NCBI GenBank assembly: GCA_035772405.1
Contig: JAYKKM010000196.1
Span: forward strand, 212,501-276,500
From: Chrysogorgia sp. JL179-B06
Lineage: Eukaryota; Cnidaria; Anthozoa; Scleralcyonacea; Chrysogorgiidae
Direction: 5' to 3'
Length of the DNA stretch: 64,000 nt
Notes under the pieces: generated by a model
The model's input: only the letters and a program-made list of their open reading frames with translations
Databases searched by the model: none
Told to the model about the DNA's origin: nothing
Shown: piece after piece, positions 44,073 to 56,600 of the stretch
Numbering within the stretch: the stretch's first letter is position 1
Layout of the letters: each line of letters begins with the position of its first letter
Program-made: the position numbers and the translations under genes

Positions 44073-45665
44073 ATAATAATAATAGTAAGTACTTATATAG
44101 CGCTGATTCCCTATAGTCCATCAGCGCTTAACATTTTAACATTAACTATGCTATTTAAAATAAAAATATTAAAATTTGAAGAAAAATAAAGTTTCCTATA
44201 GATAAAATATGTTCCTAAAATTACTAAATGTTAAATGCAGTTTTAAAAAAGTAAGTTTTTAACTTTTTCTTGAAAACTTCAGGATCTATAGTCGCGTCTC
44301 TCATGTCTTGAGGCAATGAGTTCCAAAGAAGTGGGGCAGCTACTGAAAAGGATCTGCGTCCGTAGGTTTCCAATTTGTAGCGAGGTATAGTTAAGTAGTT
44401 TTTATTGCCAGATCTTAAAGCACGCCTAGGTACGTATTGTTCAATGAGATCTTTTAGATAGGCTGGTGCAGAATTATTTAAACATTTGAATGTAAGAAGA
44501 ATGATCTTAAAATGGATTCTATATTGTACAGGAAGCCAATGCAATTCTTGCAAAATAGGAGAAATGTGCTGATACTTGGTGGTGAGGGATATTAATCTTG
44601 CAGCCGAGTTTTGTACACTCTGTAGTCGTTGGATAAGTTGATTTGGTAAGCCGTACAATAATGAGTTGCAAAAGTCCAGTCTGGTGGTAATGAAGGCGTG
44701 GACCAGAGTTTCGACAGACTGAGATGACAGATATTTACGTATTCGGCTTATATTTCGTAAATGAAAGAAAGCTGATTTGCAAATTACATTAATATGGTTT
44801 TCCATAGACATTGTCGGGTCGAACGTTACACCGATGTTCTTAACACTTGCAGATGATTCAATAACTGCATTACAGACGGAGACAGACGAAATCTCTGGTG
44901 GGAGGCGATGACGGGCATGAAGAATTAAAAGTTCAGTCTTTCCCCTATTCATTTTTAGCATGTTATCAGACATCCACTTATCGATGTCATGGGTGCAGGC
45001 TTCAATTTTCTCATGTGCTAACTGCTCTTCTGACGAATCAAACGACAGGTATAACTGGGTGTCATCTGCGTATAGGTGGAAGCCCATGTCGTGTTTCCGA
45101 ATCACGTCAGCTAGAGGGTGTGTATATAACAGGAACAGCAATGGGCCAAGGACTGACCCTTGTGGTAGTCCGTAAGTTAGGTCATGGAGAATAAATTGAG
45201 CGCCATTGACTTTCACGAATTGTTTCCTACCAGAAAGATAGGAGGAAAACCAGTCGAGTACTGCACCTTTGAATCCAAATGTACGATTTAGTCTAGTTAG
45301 TAGGATGGTGTGGTCTACAGTGTCAAATGCTGCTGATAAGTCCAAAAGGAGCAAAATAACTGACTTCTTATCATCTAGCGCACGAAGGATATCGTTGTTT
45401 ACTCTGATCAGGGCTGTTTCCGTACTATGATTCATTTTATAAGCAGATTGAAAGAGTTCGTTCATATTATTCTCGTTTATATAATCATTAACTTGGGTGG
45501 CGACTGTCTTTTCAATCGCCTTAGACACAACTTTCAAATTTGAGATTGGTCGAAAATTTGAAAACTCCTCATGATCGATGGAGGGTTTTTTCAGTCGAGG
45601 ATTTAGAAGGGCAATCTTTAGGCTAGGCGGCATGACAGCGTTGGATAGCGATAAATTAACGATAA
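44073..45665 (-). mobile_element. CR1/L2-type LINE, 5'-truncated
   Basis: Minus-strand non-LTR element. Its 3' end is near 44073, with a trinucleotide ATT tail and a TATATAGCGCTGATT-type hairpin common at LINE 3' ends. The endonuclease domain is lost by truncation near 45665. Confidence 0.82.
44224..45633 (-). CDS. LINE reverse transcriptase, 469 codons
   Basis: Uninterrupted frame: FRPISNLKVVSKAIEKTVAT, LLLLDLSAAFDTVDH (motif A), YGLPQGSVLGPLLFLLYTH (motif B), GFHLYADDTQLYL (catalytic YADD), then the C-terminal region LQSVQNSAARLISLTTKYQH, LQELHWLPVQYRIHFKIILL, RRSFSVAAPLLWNSLPQDMR. Catalytic Asps are present. The start is truncation-defined, and the N-terminal APE endonuclease is absent. 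The intact frame suggests a fairly young insertion. Confidence 0.9.
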   Translation of the reverse strand: MPPSLKIALLNPRLKKPSIDHEEFSNFRPISNLKVVSKAIEKTVATQVNDYINENNMNELFQSAYKMNHSTETALIRVNNDILRALDDKKSVILLLLDLSAAFDTVDHTILLTRLNRTFGFKGAVLDWFSSYLSGRKQFVKVNGAQFILHDLTYGLPQGSVLGPLLFLLYTHPLADVIRKHDMGFHLYADDTQLYLSFDSSEEQLAHEKIEACTHDIDKWMSDNMLKMNRGKTELLILHARHRLPPEISSVSVCNAVIESSASVKNIGVTFDPTMSMENHINVICKSAFFHLRNISRIRKYLSSQSVETLVHAFITTRLDFCNSLLYGLPNQLIQRLQSVQNSAARLISLTTKYQHISPILQELHWLPVQYRIHFKIILLTFKCLNNSAPAYLKDLIEQYVPRRALRSGNKNYLTIPRYKLETYGRRSFSVAAPLLWNSLPQDMRDATIDPEVFKKKLKTYFFKTAFNI

Positions 45666-45669
45666 GTCA

Positions 45670-46110
45670 GAAAAAAAAAAAAATAATAGAAATAAGTCAG
45701 ATAAATCCCTCGAACGTCGGGCTGTTTTATAGCATACATCCCTCGTTCACGGGATTTATTCTTATAAGAATTTCTACACATTCAAACGTTTAATCATAAT
45801 TTAAGTGAACCAGCTTTCACCCGTTTAAAAACCTACTGTATTGTAAGGATTCGAAATATATATAAATTTATAGTATAAATAGTTCCAGAGATATTTTGAA
45901 CTAAACGTAGCGAAGAAATTTTTCAAAATATGTTCGGGAGTCTAACAGTCGAGTTAACCCTGATGACGTCAAATCCATATCGGAAGTACATTCGAGAACA
46001 ACAACAACACTAACACCACCACCAACAACTCGTGAAAGGTAGTAAAAAGGTATTTCGCCCGGAACAATACTTATGTCTAATTTTTTGGACATAAACTTTA
46101 AAAACTAACC
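45670..46110. other. Unannotated stretch
   Basis: No gene or clear repeat seen. Confidence 0.4.
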
Positions 46111-46116
46111 GAACAT

Positions 46117-47303
46117 AAGTTAGTTTCTACTAAACAATTAAATTGTTCTCTTTGGGGACGGATCCAGAGTGCCGAGGTGTCGTTTTGTGTTTTCATAACA
46201 TTTTGCCGTAAACGTGCGCACATCAACCACGATACAAAAGGTGTACGAGATGTTTCGCAAAAAAACTATTGGAATCAATGCATAGCATCCGAATACATAG
46301 CTAATATCAAAAAGCTGATGACTGAACTGCAACATCTTACATTTCTCAATAACAAAACCATATGTGTGAATATTCACACGTCTTTCTAGTGTAATGTTAT
46401 ACAATATAGTGTTAGCATAATGCTTATTATAAGTAATACCACTTCAAGTAGTTCAATATTACTATATATACAAACACTACAATTAACGTTGTCCGACAAA
46501 GGAAGGTATCATTGACCTCTACTCTATATTTCGTAACAATAATCTATATATTATTCTGACGAATGTTCGTCATATATACAATTTAAAAATCAACTAACTA
46601 AGTGTCAACTAACTCAACTAACTCAAGCAAATCATGAACTCATAGTATGAGAGGAAAATCTGCGATGTATGTGAGAATAAGGCCTGCCAGGTTTAGACGA
46701 CTGAGTTCTCACGCGCCGAAAATGAAACGTACTAAGATCGCAAAGGCTCATGGGATCGTTGGGGTACAGCATTTCAAGATGGTCGCCTATGAGTGTTTAC
46801 AGATCGGAGAGAGAAAATCAAACGATTATTTTGACGAGGATGATATTCCTGGAGTCAGATTACCATCAGAATCTGTCGAACAATGTAGCTGTGTCCACTT
46901 GAAGAGGAGGATCTGGTAGCCCAGTAGCCTTTGCGGTCGTAGTTCGTTCCAGTTTCGCGGTCGTTTTGTTATGCAATGATATGAAATTTGTGGAAAACTA
47001 CATATTTCTATGTATACGAAATGAATGCAGTCCATTGTATGGTGTTTTTGAATAGTTTGTGACTGCTGGTCGCCAGCGTCTGGAAAACGTCCAACATTTT
47101 ACAATGAATTCGATGCATAGGAATGTGAACTCTATAAACAAATAACGAAATGAACCATGTTAATAACGTATACATACTATGAACGATTAAAATGTAAATA
47201 TATTTAACAGAGTACGAGCTCCAAATTTCTGTGAAGTAATAGGAGGTAAGTGTTGCCTCATAGAAAATGAGAGCGAATAATCTAATTGTCTTAGTAGAAA
47301 CTA
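46117..47303. repeat. Pair of inverted M1-type ends 1.2 kb apart
   Basis: GTTAGTTTCTACTAAACAAT at 46120 and its complement near 47279-47303. The same GTTTCTACTAA motif ends the M1-like MITEs. It may be one longer element; the interior, including a 90-codon plus ORF at 46647, has no recognised domain. Confidence 0.42.
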
Positions 47304-47329
47304 ACATAACTTCGTCATTCCTTCAAAAT

Positions 47330-47332
<3 letters not shown>

Positions 47333-47400
<68 letters not shown>

Positions 47401-47422
47401 TACATACATACAGACAGACAGA
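47333..47422. repeat. (GACA)n microsatellite
   Basis: About 20 GACA units with a short (ATAC) interruption. Confidence 0.97.
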
Positions 47423-47789
47423 TCGTGGTAACCAAGGGAAATGAGGGTGACTCGCAGTCGAATGGGGTTTGGGTAGGATTACGATTTGTGATTGCGAAGT
47501 TGTTTGCAACGGTTTTCTGATTAATGTTATGAGAAACCGTTGTGATATTTCCGGTAATTCAATTGAGAAACAGAAAGACAGTCTAGACAGAGAGGGAAGC
47601 ACATTTGTCTAATTGAGAATTAGTGCGGACTATGCACGACTGATAATAATGCAGCACAGATTAAACTAGAATTATAGAATTAATTAAAATAAGGCAGTTA
47701 AATTATATGATTTATAATACTGTAGAATAACAAATGTTAATGCAAATTTTGTTTTACAATTTTATTTAAAATGTTTATATCACTTAAAT

Positions 47790-48000
47790 CTAGGCTAGTA
47801 AATAGCAGATACCGTAAAACTATTAACATTTTAAACATTATACTTAAAGGCTTTTTATTTAAAAGTAATATATTTTTCACTACAGTTCCCCTTTAAGTAT
47901 AATGGAGCAGTTGCCTGGAATAATATCCTACATGTATATAAATAATGTAATTCTAACCCTATTAATTTTAAAAATGGTTTGTAAATAAAAATGTATATTG
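47790..48000 (+). mobile_element. LINE 3' remnant
   Basis: Short plus-strand stretch with decayed LINE C-terminal codons (GAVAWNNIL near 47903, ISLKSRLVNSRYR near 47790), full of stops. Weak evidence. Confidence 0.4.
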
Positions 48001-48184
48001 TTTGTTCACATCTTATTGTTAGTGTAGTTATTTTTTATGCTCTTGCATGAGGAATAGCATTTTGTTTGTTAATGACAAGATTCCGTATTCTTCAATAAAG
48101 ATCACTACTAGTATACTAAACTTAAAGCTGTATCCCTAGTACGTCAACCGAAAACCACCTAGCATACAAGTTAGGCTGATCAAC

Positions 48185-48612
48185 TCTTGAAGAGAGACGT
48201 GCTCAACACTTTGCTGTTATAATGTATACAACCCTCAATAAGTTCGTTCCTGAATATCTTTTCCACAAATTTATTCAAACAAATGCAATACATAATCACA
48301 ACCTACGTGGCTCAAATTATAAAATTTTTGTTCCTCTACCTCAGTCCGAGGCACTTTACCTACATGGGGGGCTGTTCTTTGGAATAGCTTCCCACAGGAA
48401 AAAACATCAGCTCCTTCGTTATCTATTTTTAAATCGCTAGTGAGAAGTTGATTACCAATATTTAATTTTTTGTCTCTCTTTGTTACGAACTAAAATATTT
48501 AAAAATAATTATACACTTATGTATACGGCTCCAAGGAAGAGCACTTTTCGTGAATTGGTCTCCGTATTGAAACAAAGTTTTAATAATAATAAAAATAAAA
48601 TAATAACAAATA
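48185..48612 (+). mobile_element. LINE 3' fragment with A-rich tail
   Basis: Plus-strand codons LEERRAQHFAVIMYTTLNKF, VPEYLFHKFIQTNAIHNHNL, RGSNYKIFVPLPQSEA match the C-terminus of CR1-like LINEs. The tail of AATAAT/AATAAA units reaches 48612. Only 11 bp separate it from the stop codon of the SH3RF-like gene on the other strand. Confidence 0.7.
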
Positions 48613-48622
48613 CCTTTAAACA

Positions 48623-48791
48623 CTATATTTTTTGAACAAAACTCCTTGGAAATAGTCCAATTTTCCCGTTACTCTCTAAGGTTCCGTAGTACCAACCGTT
48701 ATCATTTTTCTTTGTTACGTAAACTATATCACCATATTTTAACTCTAACTCCATTTGGCTGTGAGGGGGGTAATTTGTTGTCACACGATAT
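48623..48791 (-). CDS. SH3RF: SH3RF exon: C-terminal SH3-4
   Basis: [51 protein letters not shown]. The unusual start (YPPHS in place of ALYDY) is typical of the fourth SH3 of POSH. ALYDY, WW/WY and SxxY-type ligand positions are partly kept. Confidence 0.87.
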
Positions 48792-51700
48792 CTGAAAAAA
48801 TCATCAAACCTAACTTAGAAAAAGGCAATAGGAAACTGACATACAATATCAAATATAACCGAGTGTACAGATTAATGTGTCAATTTCAAAAGTTGTTATT
48901 CAGTTGTAAATGCTGAAGAAATCAAATATTAAACTCACTTTTCTTTACTGACAGGATGTGCCCGAGAACCTTGTTTTACATCCACCTGAATATGAAAAGC
49001 AGAACAACAACCGTTAAATTTAAATTGCTGAGATTAAATCGAGATTTAACAACCAACACACAAGATAATAGTCTGCAAGATTGCCAGTCCTTCAAGCACA
49101 AGCCTACATGTATGTATACAGTATGCCATTCGCTACGACGAGTTTCAAATATACTGCCAGAAAAATTATAAGAGCGTCTTTGGGTTTACCAAAATAACCA
49201 GAAAATTCAGAAAGCACTGGCTGTAGGTTCATGTGTTTATTTTAAGGTTGAAAGGCTTTAAAAAGACGTAAACATAGTAGGAAGAAAGTGGCTTAAACAA
49301 CAATCCTGATGAATGATTATGTAAAATTCTTAAAGAAATGTCACGTAATTTCATGTGTGGGCTTTTTATATATTTCTATTATTGGTCACTTTCTAATAGA
49401 ATTGCTTAATATTTATATCACCAACTAATGCATTTTTCTCCTGCTAAAGTTGATTTACTATTCACAGGAAGTGAGTTAATCCAGGGACACTTGCGAAGAG
49501 TTTGGGAATTGGGTGAATTTTCTGTTTAAAGGTAATCACTGTGCAAACTGTTTGTGTGTCCCTGGGTTGACGTCACTTCCTGTCAAAAGTAAACCAATAA
49601 CTTTAGTTGATAATAATATTAAGAAATTTCTATGATAAGTGCCAAAGATTATAAAATATATAAAAGGCCCAGACACAAGCACTTCAAACGGTATGTAACT
49701 TACTCGTACTCTAGAAGACGACTGGACAGTTCTAGTAGATTGAGAAGGAGCTCCTGAAGTCGCCTCGGATTGCTGACCACCTCGGTTACTGAAATAATTT
49801 TCAAAACACAATTTATAGAAAAAGAAAATCATCAATGTAAACAAAGTAATAAGCATACTACACTAGACTCAAACAAGCGAACCAACACTAAGGGTAACTA
49901 AGAACTGTCCATGAAGATTTACCTCTGCACCGTATGAGGGCTACTTCGATCTTTCTTTTTACCAATGCTCAGTCGCCGTAATAGACCATATTTTTGCTAA
50001 AAGAATAAAATAATTCATTACTATTATTTATTAAATAACAAGTTTCATACAGACTGTGGTTGGTCGAGCCTCATTTTCACTCAGAGACACAAATGACGTC
50101 ATTTTCATTTTATATTATATTGCCTTTGTCGTGAAAGCCAAACATGGCTTTTATGTGCATGTACTGTTGTAAAAACATCAATGACACCATTTTAACCGGG
50201 TTAAAAATTTGAAATGACGTCATTCATGTTCTTATCAGAGAGAACGTAAGCAATTTTCTATTTGTCAAACCTCTGTCGTAAGAGTTATATTCTTCTTTAG
50301 TTCTTTATATTGCAATAAAGATCAACCAACGCTGATTACACATGTTGTTGCTCTTTTATATTTTACCTTATGCTAATGCATTGCAGAATTGCATTCCTGC
50401 ATATACAGTAAAAACCCGCTAACAAGAACCTACCATTATTAAGAACCGCAGGCTAAAATTAAGAATTTGTTTATATAAGAAAATATAAGAATATAAGAAC
50501 CTAATCTATCCAAGGCTGATTGGGTAAAATGTAGGTTCTTGTTAGGGGGTTTTTAATGTATTATAAAACTGAATATAATACAGTAAGACTATATTAAGTA
50601 ATGCCCATGCACTCGACATCGGATATAAATGAGGTCATCCATGTTTCATCACAGTGAAAATATACGCAAGCAATTTTCTACAATTTGTTAAATGGAGAAG
50701 AGTACTTTACCCTCGTAGAAACATAATATACCACACCCGGGAATCGAATGGCGTATTTCCCGCCATTTTTTTAAAGTGCCTATAACGCCTTTTCAGTTTT
50801 TAGTGTTTTAAACAGAGGACGAAAAACTAATTAATAAGTTATTTTACAATTTTTGAATTGGTCCATTCGTTTCCGAGATATTTCTCTTTTTGTGATATGT
50901 TAATGAGGTAGATGATGACGTCATTTAAGTCAAACAATATCCTGTCAAATCAAAAGTCCTGTATATCAAAAGTATCCACTGAAATTACTTGGAACTTTGC
51001 ATGTGAATACAGAGCATGAATCAAGTTATATTGTCATCACAGTAACACATTAGTTCCCAGGTCTCTTCGTTCAGAAAGCAAAATTATTTGTTTTCTCTAA
51101 TGTGCAGAACATTTTGAGATTGGGGAACTTCGTTGAGACCGTTTTTACAAAATTTATCAATACAGGACCCAAGTTTGAAATTGCCAAGTTGCTTGCTATA
51201 GGAAAAACAAAATAATCTACTATGGAACTAAGAGTCCTGGGAAAGTAACCGCCCCCTCGAAAGTAGCCGCTTGCAAAAAAATGTTGTTGCAATATTTTTT
51301 TTAAAGGAAAACTTAATTCTGAAGATTTCTGTTGTGAAAGAAAAAGCAATTAATAAATGGAACAAACAACTTTAGAAACGTTGTGCGATAATTAAAAGAG
51401 TGGTTCAAATAAAATGCACACTGCACCTTGGCTGATGGATGGATTCTCCGTCGATATTCGACGTTGAGGGAACCATGCTAACATTCCAGAGACTTGTAGA
51501 TCCATAGCTATTCGCAGTTCAATATGGTCGCGAACGGGGATGGTATTATCACTATGTCACTGCCGATACAAAAACTAGCAACCCCAAAGTAACCGCCCTC
51601 TGAAAGTAACCGCGCCTCTTAAAGTAGCCGCCCTCGGTTACTTTCGAGATTCTACGGTAACTTCATATGATCCATATTTTTTTTCACATTTCATATTTCA

Positions 51701-53628
51701 TGTTTCATATTTCTATTGTTTCTCGCTACCGTCTAATATCCCCTTTAAACATAACCCGAGTCCTATTCAAAATGATACCGTTAATAGCTAAAATATTTTT
51801 AATGGCCATCTTTTGCAATATAGTGAGCAATGAGTTGTAATGTTTCTCCATTGTATATGTACACAAATTAGACTTCACAAGGGCGCACTTATGGCTACAC
51901 ATTTTGCAGATGCCAAGGCCCTATCCGGATTAACCAATACTTACAGGTGGTTTGGCACCGACGAGTGGTGGAGTCAGCGGTGGTGAAAATGCCGAGTCCT
52001 GATCTGATCCAGTGCTTATCTCAGAAGATGGTCGGGGTCTTGGAAGAACAAGCGATGCAGCATCAGAATTTGGACAAGTCGTTGGTTTGCGACGTCTTTG
52101 ATAAAGCAATGTTCCATTATCTGTTTGTTGCATTGAATCACGTAAACTAAAAAGCACGCATGCAGGTCAAGATCAATGTACGCACGAAACACGTATCGAG
52201 GTTGAGAGTGAGAATTAGCAATTCAATAAATGATCAATTTTGATCATTTTTACAAGACATACATACACTAGCTGAAACACAAGTGTTAAACAAAGTGAAG
52301 ATGACGAAGTTCAAAATACTATTTATGGACATTGCAGTTAAGGCCAAAATAAAAAATACCTTGGTTTCCGGTTTCCGACCCTACCTAGTTTTTGGCCAGT
52401 AAAATACCGACCCTAATTTTTTTATTGAAATTTTGAAAAGCCTTGGTACGAGTTCCAGCTTAATTTGCATCTTGGGATAGCAAACATGGCTGTCGATCCA
52501 GGCAGCAACTTCAAGATCAGCGTGGTTTGGTAAAACCTATTGTTCGTCCATGTAATGTTTGGAAAAAGAAAAGTAAAAAAACAAAAAAACCCGACCTACC
52601 CTACCTAATCAACACACCGTTATTTTCATTTGAACAGAGTAATAAACACAATTGAAGGCCAAATAAAAATATATAAAGTTGTTTTAGACAATAATACATG
52701 ATTGGATAATATATTGAGACACATAGGTTTTGCATACATCCAATTACATAAGTGAAACCTAGCGTAGTGGTAGCGCCCATAACGTTGGAGAGACGGACTT
52801 GATCCAAGTAGGTCTTACCAACAATCAGAACGTTATAGGTTCGATTAGAGACGAGGCGATCAGCATAAATTAGCGATTAGCCGATTCGATTAAACGGTGG
52901 CCGATCATGACACATAATCGTCCGATTAATCGGCCAAAGCCAATTAATTCCACGTCAATTCCACACATGGGGCTAGAGTAAGAATTTGTATCATCAGTCC
53001 ACATTTTGGTAAACGAGTCACCACACCAGTCACCAAGGCAACGTGAAAGAAAGAGATGGTAGCTGGGTGAGGACTGCTCAAGAACGATGCTCACGAGACA
53101 TAACAAAACAGTGGCAACTCCTGCAACCTCGAGCTTTTTATTTGGCTTAATCATAATAATCTTGAGATAAGGACAAGCTAGACGTACGTACCTTGTTGGA
53201 CGAACATAATTCCCGGGGAACATCGCAACGTGTTGCCTTTTTAACACTGCGAAACCTTTATACCATCCATCGTCTCCCTTTTCAAGAACTTTATAATGTT
53301 CCCCAGAACACAACGCAAGCTCATCACTTTTCTGAGGTCTATAATTATACAATGCTATATACCTATAATGAAACGAAAAACAATAGGTGAACCACTCCGT
53401 GTTTATTATCGTGAACTTTGATTCAAAGAAAATAGTTTTTACACTTTTGTCCCTTAATAATCCAGGTGACACCTTGTTAAAAATATTTAAAAATCAGAGT
53501 ATGCCTTACAAATCAGGCGAACTTTGTGCATCTTCATCATGGAGTTCGGTTGGACTAGAATGGCGTGCAGGAAGAGAAGTGGCACCTGATTCATCGTCCT
53601 GTGAAGAAATAAAATTAACCTAATTAGT

Positions 53629-53688
<60 letters not shown>

Positions 53689-56600
53689 GTCGGCTAGAGC
53701 GCTGGTCTAAAGATGCAGAGGTCGCGGTTGGTCTCAACAATACACTTCCAGGCTTTCAGCACTCACAAAATACTCCTCTACCATTAACCACACGCTTCTA
53801 GACAAACGTACGAACGCTACTTTTTACGTCCTTGTTCACTGCTGATCATAACATCCCTGCACTCATGTACCCTAATCACTTACCTTCGACCTGCAAAGGC
53901 TAACATTAGCAGCTGTCACGGGTAGTGCAACATTGTCGTCTTCACTGGGTGAAAAATCACGCGAGCATTCTGTTGAAGTAACCTCAACAGAATGTCTGTT
54001 GCTTTGGTCTGAGTCTACACCATTACAACGATGAGCGACAATATTGTTCTGTCCAAAGTCACGTATTCGTCTTCGAAGATTTTCAGGATTTTCTCTAGGT
54101 ATAGAACGTGACCTTTTCACAGGTCTGTGCATACGTTCTTTCTTCCGTTGATGACGTAGAACGAAGGATCGCAGAGGGATGTTCGGCTGACGTCGAGTTT
54201 GGTGAACGGGTTCCAGACTTTTATTTTGGTTTGTAAGTGTCAATGCTGGACGATTTAACTGTGAAAAAGATAAATAGAAAGCGAATTATAGAGAATATAG
54301 GCCCAGCCAGTCAGTCTCGTCATTAAATAAAATTATAACCTCTACATGCAAGCAATAGCCCCCGAGTGATAGTCTTTACCTCAACAAAATTTAACGGGAA
54401 AATTCCACAACGTTCCCCAATTTCTCCCTCGCACCAGTTCATATCTACTTTACGTAAGACCTTGATAACATCACCCTGTAAATCAATATTAAAAGACGAG
54501 GGTCAACGACTAAACAAAAAGATATAGCTGAAAAACTATTATGTCAAAGCCTGTTTACCTGTTTAAAATGAAGCAAATCTTCTTCATCTTCCTCTTCGAA
54601 GTCGAACAAACCTTTCGCAAGCGGTTCGTCTGTCTTGTCAAAGCTCGGAAGAGGATTTATTACCTAAATATATACACGAAGGTTTAATGGCTTCAACGTT
54701 TCTCAATATACTATATATTTAACAATTATACCATGAGCTTGAGTCGTATGAGCTCATAGCGCACCGAGTTGGCTATATTAGTTCATATGCAGCGAGAGCG
54801 AATGGTATAATTGTTTTATAATATAGCAAAACATTTTAAGATAATAATGCAAAACTGTTGATATATCACAATAAATAAATTATGTAATTGAAAGCAACGA
54901 ACTTCCGCCACATATACTTCCATATAATGTTGTCAAGAAAGGTTGAAAATAGCTTCAAAAATACGTTAATGAGATGGTTCAATAAAGAAAAACGTTCCTT
55001 TGAAAAGCCAAAAGGTGGGTCACTTTTTACTTATTGTATCACGGTTGTGAATATTTGGGCTTTTACGAGGACAAAAAGCTAAAAAAACATTAGCGAAAAT
55101 GTCGCTTTGTTGTTTTTCGATGTTTATCACCTAAAAATAACAAAGTTTTCATTCATAATGCTTCATTACTTCAAAAGTTATCTTTACTGAATAATAATCA
55201 TATTTGAAATAAATATGTTTTGCTAGCTAACTTTTATCCTATTTATTTTGTCTAACAAAAAATTATTTTCAACTGTTGACAATTCAGTCGGGTTTTTCAA
55301 AGCCTTAAGACGATTTTTAAAGTGTATTTTTCATCATAACTTCGTAAATTTTGCATTTGGTTAACAATGTATTTTGTTGTTGAATATTAGCCTTATCCCT
55401 CTCAGTTCAAGTTTTTCGCTCCTGTGCGTTAACGAAACAGCCAGTTTCATCTGCAGTATAGTAGGTTAAGAAACTCATACCGCCATTTTGTTTTTTCATT
55501 TCTTAAATAGAAAACGTGGACTCGTTGTCTAATTGTTAAATAGTCAACGAGGGCGAGTTGTCTAATTGTTTTGGTATCAACCATAAACAACCTTTCTTTA
55601 ACGTAAAAAAGTCTTATCAAAATTTTTTTGTTCCAAATTTTCAGTTGTTTCACCTTTTTGTTTGTAGAAGTACCATTCAAAATGTAAAGTAGCTCGATGG
55701 CTCATGGCACATGATAAACAATCGCTCACAAAAAACGAGATTGTAATTACTTTGCTTCAAATTTGGTGTAGATATACTCCATAGGCATAAGCGAATATGT
55801 TGTGGCTTCTGATTGGTCAGGAAGGATTATTCCAGTTATACTGTAAGAAGGTTTGTGATTGGATAACGCTACTAGTGGTCTATCACCAATAGACCATTAG
55901 TAGCTCAGCCAATCAGAATGCCGAATTTGTAATAGACCACTAGTTGGTTGATACTAATTAACAATTAGTCACTGAAGTCGAAGTGATTATCGGTGAAATA
56001 AATATAACGATAATCACCGAGACTGCGGTGACTAATTGTTTTAGTATTATTTTTTAAACAGACAGTTTGAACTGTGTTAGAAATAATTTGTAAATCCAAT
56101 GCTCGATGTTTTCTTCACGCTTGACAGCTACGTAAAAATGCAAATAATTATACGATAAACAACTTCCTTACCCTTAGACAGTTCTATCTTGAGAGAAACC
56201 TGATAAATACAATGTCTTTATTCTACGTTTATGAGCCTTTTCGACGATTTTTAGCTATAATAATACAGTGAGCTCTATATATATATATATCTGGAGGGCT
56301 ATCTGCCAGTCATTGGCCAGGCAAAAAGTGAAGCTCAAGATGGCCGACTTTGCACGTCAGTCTCAGTCCCCTACGCGGTTTATATATAAGAAATTGACGT
56401 ACAAACCGCGCAGGGGACTGAAACTGACGTGCAAAGTCGGCCATCTTGGGCTTCACTTTTTGCTCGGGCAGATAGCGCTCCAGATATATATATATATATA
56501 GAGCTCACTGTAATAATATAGTCGCCATTTTGAAAAAATTGGTCATTTTTTTAGAAACCATACATCAAAATGATGATTCCGAGAGGGGACTGGAAAGAAT

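Noticed and set aside
46647..46919. 90-codon plus-strand ORF
   Set aside because: No domain, no splice or poly(A) context, and it sits between inverted M1-type ends.
52870..53472. 200-codon minus ORF read as one exon
   Set aside because: Only the middle part (53192-53362) is the SH3-3 exon; both sides are intron read-through.
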